Of a stretch of DNA of 64,000 bases, positions 42,094 to 50,433 are shown in pieces (within the stretch, counting starts at the first letter, position 1; each line of letters begins with the position of its first letter). The DNA comes from Amycolatopsis thailandensis (GTDB lineage: Bacteria; Actinomycetota; Actinomycetes; Mycobacteriales; Pseudonocardiaceae), in NCBI RefSeq assembly GCF_002234405.1, contig NZ_NMQT01000014.1, forward strand, positions 1 to 64,000. Reading direction: 5' to 3'. A program made the translations under genes and the position numbers. A model generated the notes under the pieces. The model had not been told where the DNA came from and made no database searches. It worked only from the letters and a program-made list of their open reading frames with translations.

Positions 42094-45000
42094 CGGCGAC
42101 CGAACCGGCGGCGGGAACGGAGCAGCTGGACGCGGGCACCTACGAGGTGCTCCGCGCCCGGCTCGCCGCACAGGCCGCCGAACTGGCGAAACGCGCGGAC
42201 GAACTCAACACCGCGCGGCTCGGGGTCTTCGGCAGCGCGCAGCTCGCGCTGATCGGCACGGAACGGATCCGCACCGCGAACAACTGCGTGCCTCGCGACG
42301 TCGTGTCGGTCGGCGGGCGGATGTTGTTCGGCTACAACGTCTTCATCGGTCTCAAGCCCGAGACGACGGTCGACGACGTCTTCTCGCTCCACGGCTTCAG
42401 CCATGACGACGAGGCTTTCCGCTTCGACGACGTGCCGGCCGAAGAGCTGCCGGGTTTGCTGCGCGACGAGCAGTTCGTCCGCGATTTCGCCGAGCTGTAC
42501 CGGTACTACCGGCAGGCGAAGCTGCTTCAACTGCGCCGGGTCGAGGGCAAACTGCTCGCGGTATTCCAGATCGGGCCGCGGACCGAGGACATCCGCGTGC
42601 TGCGCTGGGGCATCGCCGCCGACGGCAAGCCGTCCTATGTAGACAGCCGGGGCGAACGCGACCACGTCTTCCCGCCGTCGCACGACTTCGAATGGATCGA
42701 GACCAGCCGCGAGCAGCACGTTCTCGGCAGGCATCCGCACATCTCGATCGAGGACGAGGTGTTCGTCGAGACCGTCGGCGGCAACCTGACGATCAAGGTC
42801 GAGAACAACACCGAGACCGGCGAGGGCGTCTACTCCGAGCCGGTCGACGAGCCGCTGCAGAGCCTGGCCGACGCCGAAGTGTCCTACGCCAGGATCGGCC
42901 CGCTCATCCTGCTGCGAATGCTGCCGTACAAGGAGACCGAGCACCGATACCTGGTGTTCAACACCCGCACCCGGGACGTGGTGCGCCTCGACGGGATCGG
43001 GCAGGCGTGCCAGCGGCTGCCCGAGGACCACGGCATCATCTTCCCCGGCGGGTACTACCTCGACACGGGCATCAGCAAGACGTTCGACACCACGGTGGAC
43101 GAGCTCGAATTCGAGCGGGTGATCCGCTCGCCCAACGGGGAGGATGTGCTCTACGTCTTCCACGCGCGGGCCGAGGGCCGCTCGCTTCTCCTGCCGTACA
43201 ACGTGATCCGCAAAGAGGTCTCGAACCCGATCCCGTGTCACGGGTACTCGCTGTTCGACGACGGCACGATGGTGCTGTTCCGCGCGCTGTCCGACGAGCC
43301 GAGCCGGGTGCACCCGATGCAGGTGTGGCGGACGCCGTTCCAATCGGACACGTACGCCGCGTCGCAGCCGGCCGGGACCGGACCGCTGGAGCGGGTCGGC
43401 AACGCCGATCTGGTCCGCGGGATCTCCGACTGTCTTTCCATCGGCCGGATGGTCGGCGAGATGGCGCCGTCGGCGGCGGTCTTCGAGGCGTTGATCGCCG
43501 CGTGCGCGCGGGTTTTCGATCACTACCACTGGCTCGGCGAGGCCGAACTCGGTGATCTGCGGTCGCCGCTTTCGGACGTCCGGGTCACCGCGGAGCAGGT
43601 GCTCGACGAGTTCGAGACGGTCACCTCGCTCACCGCGCAGGCGGCCGAAGCCGTCGAAGAGGCGGCCGCCGAAACCGCGTCGCTCGTGCGGAAGGTGCGC
43701 GGCGAGGCATTGAACGCGGCCGACGCGTGGGTGCGCAGGCTCGCCGAAATGCACCGCGCGCGAGGACATCTCGTCACCGTGCGGGAACTGCGGTACGCCG
43801 ACACCGACCGCGTCGACAAGGTGATCGCCGACCTGGACACGGAGTTCGGCGAGGCCGCGCAACGGGCCGTCCGGTTCCTCCAGGGCGAGGACGCGTTCAC
43901 CGGCTATCACGCCGAGGTCGACAGGCTGATCGAGGCCGCGGGCGCGATCTCCACCGTCGCGGAGGCGGTTCCGGTCGCCGAGCAGCTGGACGAGCAGTCC
44001 GGCGGGCTCGAACTGCTCACCGACGTCGTCGGCGGGCTGGAGATCGCGGACGCCGTGGTGCGGACGAAGATCCTCGAACGCGTCGGCGAGGTCATCGGCG
44101 CGGTCAACCGGGCTCGGGCCACCCTCGACGCGCGGCGCAAGGAACTGCTGGAGACCGAGGGCCGGGCGGAGTTCGCGGCCGAGTTCGCGCTGCTCGCGCA
44201 GGCCATCACCGGCGGGCTCGCGGTCGCGGACGCCCCGGACCGCTGCGACGAGCAGCTGGGCAGATTGCTGCTACAGCTGGAAAACCTCGAATCGCGGTTC
44301 GGCGAGTTCGACGATTTCCTGGTTTCACTGGGGGAGAAGCGCACCGACGTCTACGAGGCGTTCTCCTCGCGCAAGCAGGCGTTGCTCGACGAGCGGGCGC
44401 GCCGCGCGGACAGGCTGGTCGATTCGGCCGGACGGATCCTGACGAGTGTCACCCGCCGGGTCGGCACCCTCGGGTCGGTCGACGAGATCAACACCTACTT
44501 CGCGTCCGATCCGATGGTCGCGAAGCTGCGCAGCGTCGTCGCCGAACTGCGAGACCTCGGTGACCAGGTCCGTGCGGAAGAGCTCGAAGGCCGGGTCAAG
44601 GCCGCTCGCCAGGAAGCCGGGCGCGCGCTGCGCGACAGGCTCGACCTCTACGGAGAGGGCGGCGAGACGATCCGCTTGGGCCGCAATACTTTCGCGGTCA
44701 ACACGCAGGACATCGACCTCACGCTGGTGCCGCACGACGGCGGGATGAAGTTCGCGATCACCGGGACCGACTACCGCTCGCCCGTGCGGGACGAGTCGTT
44801 CGAGGCGACGCGGCCGTACTGGGATCAGCTGCTGGTCTCGGAGTCGCCCGAGGTCTATCGCGCCGAGTACCTGGCGACGTCGATCCTGGACGAGCAGCCG
44901 GATCTGCAAGAGACCGATCTGCTGGACGTCGTTCGGCGCGTCGCGGGAGACCGCTACGACGAGGGTTACGCGCGCGGCGTGCACGACCACGACGCCGCCG

Positions 45001-46973
45001 CGATCCTGGCCGCGCTGGTGCGCTTGCGTTCCGCCGCCGGATTGCTGCGGTACCCGCCCGCCGCGCGGGCCGCCGCTCAGCTGTTCTGGGCTTTCGGTGT
45101 CGAAGAGGCGGCGAAGTCCGCGTGGACGACGCGCGCCGCGTCGCTCGCGCGAGTGCGGGAGGCGTTCGGCCATACGACGGCGATCGACTCGCTGGCGGGT
45201 GAGTTCGCCGAGGCGATGGCCGCGTTCGCCACGTCGTCCGGGCTGACGCTGGACCTCGAATTCGCCGGTGAGTACCTGTTCGAGGAACTCGCCGACGCCT
45301 CGCCGGGCTTCGTCACCAGCGGTGGCGCGCGCATGTTGCTCGACAAGTTCCGGCTCGACCGCCGCAGCTTCGCCGAAGACCTTCGTGCCCTCGAAGACCT
45401 CGCGGACCGTCACCAGCTCGCCGAAGCCTGGCTTTCGTCCTTTGTGGACTCCGCTGGGATTCCGGGTGACGAGCTGGCGGAGGCCGTCGCGATGGAACTC
45501 GCCGATCTGCCGCGCTATGAGTCGTCGGCGGAACTCGCGGCCACTGTGGACGGTCTGCTCGGCGCGCACCCCCGTATCGTCAACCGGTCCCTGACCCTGC
45601 GACTCGACGAGACGCTGGCGAGGACGCGGCGGTTCCGGCGCGACCGGGTGCCGGGTTTCCGGGCGTATCAACGGCAGCGCAACGAACTGGTGGCCGCGGA
45701 GCGGGACAGGCTGAGGCTGGCCGAGTACAAGCCGAAGGTGATGAGCGCCTTCGTGCGCAACAGGCTGCTCGACGAGGTCTATCTGCCGTTGATCGGCGAC
45801 AACCTCGCCAAGCAGCTCGGCGCGACCGGCGACGCGCGGCGCACCGACCAGTCCGGTCTGCTGCTGTTGATCTCACCGCCCGGGTACGGCAAGACGACAC
45901 TCATGGAGTACGTCGCGAGCCGTCTGGGGCTGGTGTTCGTCAAGGTGAACGGACCGGCGCTCGGGCACGAGGTCACGTCGGTGGATCCGGCGGACGCGCC
46001 CAACGCGACAGCGCGGCAGGAGGTCGAGAAGATCTCGTTCGCGCTGGAACAGGGCAACAACGTGCTGCTGTATCTGGACGACATCCAGCACACGTCGCCG
46101 GAACTGCTGCAGAAGTTCATTTCGCTGTGCGACGCGCAGCGGCGGATGGAAGGTGTCTGGGAGGGCCGGACACGGACGTACGACCTGCGCGGCAAGCGGT
46201 TCGCGGTCTGCATGGCCGGTAACCCGTACACCGAGCAGGGCAAGCGGTTCCGGATCCCGGACATGCTCGCCAACCGCGCGGACGTGTGGAACCTCGGCGA
46301 TGTGCTGTCGGGTAAGGAAGAACTGTTCGCGCTGAGCTACATCGAGAACTCGCTCACCTCGAACACCGTGCTGGCCCCGTTGGTCTCGCGAGAACGGTCC
46401 GATGTGGACGTTCTCGTGCGGCTCGCCCGCGGCGACGGTTCGGTGCGGGCGGATCAGCTGAAGCACGCGTACTCGGCGACCGAACTGGAGCAGATCCTCG
46501 CCGTGCTGCGGAAACTGATCCAGGTGCAGCGGATCGTCCTGAAGAACAACCAGGCGTACATCGCCTCGGCCGCGCAGGCGGACGCGTCCCGGGTCGAACC
46601 GCCGTTCCAGCTGCAGGGTTCGTACCGGAACATGAACAAGCTCGCCGGCCGGATCGTTCCCGCGATGAACGACGCCGAACTCGAGGCGCTGATCGACGAC
46701 CACTACGTCGGCGAAGCGCAGACGCTCACCTCGGGCGCGGAAGCGAACCTGCTGAAGCTGGCCGAACTGCGCGGGCGCCTGAGCACCTCGGAGGCGCAGC
46801 GGTGGGCGGACGTGAAGGCGGCATACCTGCGGGCGCAGGCGCTCGGTGGGGACGACGAGGACCCGATGAGCCGGGCGGTCGGCGCCATGGGCCTGCTGGC
46901 GGATCGGGTCGGTGCGGTCGAGGCGGCTATCGAGCGGGCTTCGGAGCGGATGGTCGTTCGGGATGTGATGTAA
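42090..46973 (+). CDS. Giant DUF3686/AAA ATPase (annotated in databases as DNA repair ATPase type)
   Basis: A protein of 1627 aa. The N-terminal third fits the DUF3686 region (RADELNTARLGVFGSAQLAL, then VSVGGRMLFGYNVFIGLK). A helical middle region of about 700 residues follows, then an AAA+ module with Walker A SPPGYGKTTLMEY (near 1261), Walker B LLYLDDIQHT (near 1326) and sensor CMAGNPYTEQG. No nuclease or membrane domain is visible. The role of the family is not established; the name rests on old similarity calls. Coupling to NfeD and flotillin suggests an ATP-driven machine docked at a membrane scaffold, perhaps for envelope stress or phage defence. Confidence 0.8.
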   Translation: MTATEPAAGTEQLDAGTYEVLRARLAAQAAELAKRADELNTARLGVFGSAQLALIGTERIRTANNCVPRDVVSVGGRMLFGYNVFIGLKPETTVDDVFSLHGFSHDDEAFRFDDVPAEELPGLLRDEQFVRDFAELYRYYRQAKLLQLRRVEGKLLAVFQIGPRTEDIRVLRWGIAADGKPSYVDSRGERDHVFPPSHDFEWIETSREQHVLGRHPHISIEDEVFVETVGGNLTIKVENNTETGEGVYSEPVDEPLQSLADAEVSYARIGPLILLRMLPYKETEHRYLVFNTRTRDVVRLDGIGQACQRLPEDHGIIFPGGYYLDTGISKTFDTTVDELEFERVIRSPNGEDVLYVFHARAEGRSLLLPYNVIRKEVSNPIPCHGYSLFDDGTMVLFRALSDEPSRVHPMQVWRTPFQSDTYAASQPAGTGPLERVGNADLVRGISDCLSIGRMVGEMAPSAAVFEALIAACARVFDHYHWLGEAELGDLRSPLSDVRVTAEQVLDEFETVTSLTAQAAEAVEEAAAETASLVRKVRGEALNAADAWVRRLAEMHRARGHLVTVRELRYADTDRVDKVIADLDTEFGEAAQRAVRFLQGEDAFTGYHAEVDRLIEAAGAISTVAEAVPVAEQLDEQSGGLELLTDVVGGLEIADAVVRTKILERVGEVIGAVNRARATLDARRKELLETEGRAEFAAEFALLAQAITGGLAVADAPDRCDEQLGRLLLQLENLESRFGEFDDFLVSLGEKRTDVYEAFSSRKQALLDERARRADRLVDSAGRILTSVTRRVGTLGSVDEINTYFASDPMVAKLRSVVAELRDLGDQVRAEELEGRVKAARQEAGRALRDRLDLYGEGGETIRLGRNTFAVNTQDIDLTLVPHDGGMKFAITGTDYRSPVRDESFEATRPYWDQLLVSESPEVYRAEYLATSILDEQPDLQETDLLDVVRRVAGDRYDEGYARGVHDHDAAAILAALVRLRSAAGLLRYPPAARAAAQLFWAFGVEEAAKSAWTTRAASLARVREAFGHTTAIDSLAGEFAEAMAAFATSSGLTLDLEFAGEYLFEELADASPGFVTSGGARMLLDKFRLDRRSFAEDLRALEDLADRHQLAEAWLSSFVDSAGIPGDELAEAVAMELADLPRYESSAELAATVDGLLGAHPRIVNRSLTLRLDETLARTRRFRRDRVPGFRAYQRQRNELVAAERDRLRLAEYKPKVMSAFVRNRLLDEVYLPLIGDNLAKQLGATGDARRTDQSGLLLLISPPGYGKTTLMEYVASRLGLVFVKVNGPALGHEVTSVDPADAPNATARQEVEKISFALEQGNNVLLYLDDIQHTSPELLQKFISLCDAQRRMEGVWEGRTRTYDLRGKRFAVCMAGNPYTEQGKRFRIPDMLANRADVWNLGDVLSGKEELFALSYIENSLTSNTVLAPLVSRERSDVDVLVRLARGDGSVRADQLKHAYSATELEQILAVLRKLIQVQRIVLKNNQAYIASAAQADASRVEPPFQLQGSYRNMNKLAGRIVPAMNDAELEALIDDHYVGEAQTLTSGAEANLLKLAELRGRLSTSEAQRWADVKAAYLRAQALGGDDEDPMSRAVGAMGLLADRVGAVEAAIERASERMVVRDVM

Positions 46974-47228
46974 GGCGGCTGCGGGCGTTGCGGGGCGTTG
47001 CCGGAAATCGGCAATGCCCTGCGGTGCCTCTTGTTGCCGGAAATCGGCGACGCGTGGTGTTGAGCGAGTACCCGGGACCGGTGTCCTTGCCGAAACGGCA
47101 ACGTCTTGCGATGTCTCACCTCGCCGGGAAGCGGCAACGTGCAGCGCCAACCGAACACCCAGAACCCGCAATGCCTTGTGGTGCCTGAATGATCGAGAAC
47201 TGTCGGTGGCTGGTCGTATGGTGATCGG
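46974..47228 (+). repeat. Four TTGCCG-N5-CGGCAA palindromes and promoter upstream of the DUF222-HNH gene
   Basis: Palindromes lie at 46998-47014, 47034-47050, 47087-47101 (3-bp centre) and 47121-47137. A partly repeated GCAATGCC-TGYGGTGCCT segment flanks the array at 47011-47030 and 47168-47187. A TATGGT -10 hexamer (47217-47222) ends 6 nt before the DUF222-HNH ATG, so the mRNA looks leaderless and the palindromes sit just upstream of its promoter. Confidence 0.8.
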
Positions 47229-48479
47229 ATGGACACACACGAAGCCACACCGGTGGCATTACTCGAAAAACTCACTGAACCCGGAAGTCTGGAGCTCGTC
47301 AACGCAGCCGTCTTCTCTTTGGACGACGCCGATTGTGTTGCTGTCGCGAAAGCGGCGTCGGCGGGGATCGCGCAGTTGGAGGCGGTCCGGTTCCGGGCGA
47401 TCGCACAACTGAACCGGCACCGAGAGGGGGCGCGGAGCGTAACCCAGGAGGTCGCTTTCGAGTTGTCCCTTGTGGACAATCATGCGGGGGCGATGGTCGC
47501 CGCCGCTGACGCGTTGACCACTCGCCTGCCCCGCACGCTGAACCTGATAGACGAGGGGAAGCTGGCCGGGTTCAGCGCGATGAAGGTCGCTGCGGCCACC
47601 GCGTGGCTCTCGGACGAGAACGCGCTCGCCGCGGACGCACTGCTGGAGGACCGGTTACCGGGCAGGAATTCTGATCAGATCCGGAAAGCGGCGAGCCACG
47701 CGGCCGACACCGTCGACCGCGACGGCGCCGACGCACGCACCGCCCGTCATCGCGAAGGCCGCCGTCTCACCCTGAGGCACGGGGAGACCGGGGTCGCGTC
47801 GATCGAGGTCGAGGATGGCCCGGTCGAAAAGGTCACCGCCGCCTACCAGCGCATCGACCGCGAAGCCAGAGCCCTCAGAACCGGTGGCGAGACCCGCACC
47901 CTGGATCAGCTGCGCGCCGACGTCGCGCTCGACCTCCTGCTCGGCGGCACCGGCGGCACCGGCGAACGCGCTGAGGTGTTCCTGTACATGGACCTGGACA
48001 CCTACCTCGGCCTCAACAACGACCCCGCCGAACTCGCCGGACACGGCCACATACCGGCCGCGTTGGCTCGGCACATCGCCACCGGCCCGAACACCGTGCT
48101 CCGCCGGATCATCACCGACCCGCTTTCCGGACAGGTCCTCGACCTCGGCCGCGACCGCTACCGGCCCACCGCCGGTCTCGACGAGTTCGTCCGGGTCCGG
48201 GACCGTGAATGCCGAAGACCCGGTTGTCACCGCGTCGCCCAGGCCTGCGACCTCGACCACGCGGTGCCCTGGCAACACGGCGGCCACACCGACGCCGACG
48301 ACCTCATCGCCTTCTGCCGCCGAGACCACCGCCTCAAAGACGAACCCGGCTGGACCTACCATCTGACCCCCGGCGGCACCCTTACCGTCACCACTCCGAC
48401 CGGGCAAAGCTACGACAGCGCGCCGCCCCCACTCCACGAGCCTCGCCCACTCACCGCCGAGGAGCCACCACCGTTCTGA
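47229..48479 (+). CDS. DUF222 domain HNH endonuclease (13E12 repeat family)
   Basis: A protein of 416 aa. Residues 20-310 form the helical DUF222 domain; about 318-370 form an HNH nuclease with zinc Cys pair (ECRRPGC), the DLDHAVPW catalytic segment and HGGHTDADDLIAFCRRDHRLK. The family is multi-copy in mycobacteria (REP13E12, a phage phiRv1 target) and related genera; its function is unknown. The ATG at 47229 has a -10 hexamer 6 nt upstream. Codon 143 (47655-47657) is TTA, the only in-frame TTA I noticed in this window, so bldA-type control is possible. Palindrome arrays flank both sides. Confidence 0.85.
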   Translation: MDTHEATPVALLEKLTEPGSLELVNAAVFSLDDADCVAVAKAASAGIAQLEAVRFRAIAQLNRHREGARSVTQEVAFELSLVDNHAGAMVAAADALTTRLPRTLNLIDEGKLAGFSAMKVAAATAWLSDENALAADALLEDRLPGRNSDQIRKAASHAADTVDRDGADARTARHREGRRLTLRHGETGVASIEVEDGPVEKVTAAYQRIDREARALRTGGETRTLDQLRADVALDLLLGGTGGTGERAEVFLYMDLDTYLGLNNDPAELAGHGHIPAALARHIATGPNTVLRRIITDPLSGQVLDLGRDRYRPTAGLDEFVRVRDRECRRPGCHRVAQACDLDHAVPWQHGGHTDADDLIAFCRRDHRLKDEPGWTYHLTPGGTLTVTTPTGQSYDSAPPPLHEPRPLTAEEPPPF

Positions 48480-48485
48480 GCACCG

Positions 48486-49305
48486 TTGCCGGAAAACGGC
48501 GACGCGCTCCCAACTACCTGCCTCGACTCGAAACCCTCCTTCGCGCCCAACGACGGGGGCCGCGGCCCGTCGGGTCCTGTCGCCGAAATCCGGCAACGAT
48601 CGCCACTTGTGGATAGCATGCGCCGGAGCTGCTCCGCCTCATTTGCCGAGATTCGGCGCCATGCTCACGCGGGTCTGCGTCGGCTCGAACCCCTCGGCTT
48701 GAGACAGTCTCCTTCGCGCCCAACGACGAGGGCCGCGACCCGTCGGGTTCTGTTGCCGGAATCTGGCGACGATCGCGAGTTGTGGATCGTATGTGCTGGA
48801 GCCATTCCGTCCTATTCGCCGAAGTTCGGCGACGGGCTCGCGCGGGTCTGCGTCGGTTCGAACCTCTCGGCTTGAGGCAGTCTCCTTCGCGCCCAACGGC
48901 GATGGCCGCGGCCCGTCGGGTTCTGTTGCCGAAATCCGGCGACGATCGCGACTTGTGGATAGCATGCGCCGGAGCTGCTCCGCCTCATTTGCCGAGATTC
49001 GGCGACGCACTCACGCGAATCTGCCTCGACTCGAACCTCTCGGCTTGAGAGGGCTATCGCCGCGCCTCGGCGACGATGGCTGCCGTGCCTGGTCACCGCG
49101 CACCCCACCGGCAAGCCGCCACCGCTTTGAGCCCGTTGCCGAGAAACGGCGACGCGTTCTTGTGAGCTGGTGACTCGGTTCCTTAGGTCTGCAGTGGCCG
49201 CCATCGTCGCGCCCCAGCGGCACAACCCCGCCCGGCACCGAGCCCCATTGCCGAGAAACGGCGACCGCCCGCACCAACCGGCAGGCCATTGCCGAAAAGT
49301 GGCCA
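48486..49305. repeat. Eleven palindromes and a 173-bp tandem repeat downstream of the DUF222-HNH gene
   Basis: Copies of YYGCCG-N5-YGGCRA start at 48486, 48580, 48643, 48753, 48816, 48926, 48989, 49057, 49136, 49248 and 49289. Three tandem units of 173 bp begin at 48541, 48714 and 48887 (each with TCGCGCCCAACG), and each carries two palindromes 63 bp apart. Half of each palindrome differs between units while keeping pairing (for example AAATC and AGATT centres), which suggests selection on the dyad. No gene is credible here; the short frames are by-products of the repeat. Confidence 0.88.
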
Positions 49306-49311
49306 CCGCGC

Positions 49312-50250
49312 TCAAGCCTCCAAAGACTCCAAAGCCGCCAACTGCGCCCCAGTCAGCCGTTCCACCAACGGAACCGCCCGATACTCCCCAACAAGCGAAC
49401 CACCGCGAACCACCGTCACCGGACCGGCGATGTGCGGATGCTCGTCCACCACCCGCAATGCCCCCGTCACCCGCTCCTCCGGCCACCCCAACGTGGACGC
49501 GAGCGCCGAAACGGAAAGCGCGCGTCTCGCGTGCAGCAGAGCGGCGAGCACGGTCAGCGCGTCGCTGGCGTAAACGGCGACGCGGTCGTCCAGCATGACT
49601 TCGTTGATGCGCGCGTGAAAGCGGGAGAGATCGTCCATGCGGGCACCCGCCGGGGTCGAAGGACCGAGGACTTCGGCACCTTGGCGGGAGATCTTGACCC
49701 ATTCCTGGTTCGCCCGGATGCTCTCGGCCCACACGCGCTGCGGCATCTCCTCGTCGAGGACGTACTGCTCCCGCCGCCCGTCCCGTTCCCGGCGGAGCAT
49801 CGCCTGCGCTTCGAGGTAGGCGACGGCGTTCGAGACCGAGGCGGGGCTGACCTGGAGCCGCCGGGCGAGCTCGGCCGCGCTGAGTACGCCGTCGTCGCTG
49901 ACGGCCAGGCAAGAGAGCACCCGCGAGGTCATCCGCGGCAGTCCGGTCGCGACCATCATTTCGGCGAAGTCGGTTTCGAAGGCGCGCACCGCCTCCGGGT
50001 CCCGCCCGTAGCCGTTCTCTACGACGGGGGTGGCCCGCGGCCGCGGCTTGCGGCGTCGCGCCCGTTCCCCGGTCACCCGGCTCGCTTCTTCGGCGCGGTA
50101 GCCGGAATGGCCGCTGTTGCGTGCGACCTCGCGGCTGATCGTCGACGTCGGGCGCCCGAGCCGCCGGGCGATTTCGGCGTAGCCGAGACCGTCCTTGAGC
50201 AAGGTCGCGATCAGCCGGCGGTCCTCCTGGGTCAGCCTGCCGCCCGGCAT
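49312..50250 (-). CDS. HTH-domain transcriptional regulator (IS30-like N-terminal HTH, MarR/GbsR-like C-terminal part)
   Basis: A protein of 312 aa. The N terminus reads LTQEDRRLIATLLKDGLGYAEIARRLGRPTSTISREVARN, the HTH of IS30-type proteins, but no transposase domain follows. A second winged helix (LSAAELARRLQVSPASVSNAVAYLEAQAMLRRE) lies near residues 135-185 and resembles GbsR/MarR regulators. The ATG at 50250 has AGGAGGT 5-6 nt upstream. It is divergent from the P450-ferredoxin pair, with palindromes between, so it probably controls them. Its 3' end abuts the last palindrome of the DUF222 array. Confidence 0.83.
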   Translation of the reverse strand: MPGGRLTQEDRRLIATLLKDGLGYAEIARRLGRPTSTISREVARNSGHSGYRAEEASRVTGERARRRKPRPRATPVVENGYGRDPEAVRAFETDFAEMMVATGLPRMTSRVLSCLAVSDDGVLSAAELARRLQVSPASVSNAVAYLEAQAMLRRERDGRREQYVLDEEMPQRVWAESIRANQEWVKISRQGAEVLGPSTPAGARMDDLSRFHARINEVMLDDRVAVYASDALTVLAALLHARRALSVSALASTLGWPEERVTGALRVVDEHPHIAGPVTVVRGGSLVGEYRAVPLVERLTGAQLAALESLEA

Positions 50251-50283
50251 GGGCACCTCCTGTGCGTTCAGTCGCAGATCATT

Positions 50284-50325
50284 GCAACGTTTCGTTGCGT
50301 TCACCGGCAAGATCGTTGCAACGAT
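50284..50325. promoter_or_regulatory. GCAACG operators between the HTH regulator and P450 gene
   Basis: GCAACGTTTCGTTGC (50284-50298) and the perfect 14-bp ATCGTTGCAACGAT (50312-50325) share GCAACG half-sites; a single GCAACGT recurs at 50390-50396. The region 50326-50433 is unusually AT-rich and holds the P450 promoter. GGGAGGA lies before the P450 ATG. Confidence 0.65.
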
Positions 50326-50433
50326 TCCGGGAAATCTACCAGCTATTACAACCAAAAGGCCAGGTTCAAGCTTTGAAGGATCTATAAATGCAACGTAGCC
50401 TTTGAATATCGCTAAAAACTGGGAGGAACAGCT

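Noticed and set aside
48486..49305. Several short frames on both strands across the 173-bp repeat
   Set aside because: They share sequence only because the DNA repeats, have no ribosome-binding site, and differ in frame between units.
49312..50250. IS30-family transposase
   Set aside because: Only the N-terminal HTH resembles IS30. There is no DDE domain, no terminal inverted repeats, and a second winged helix follows.
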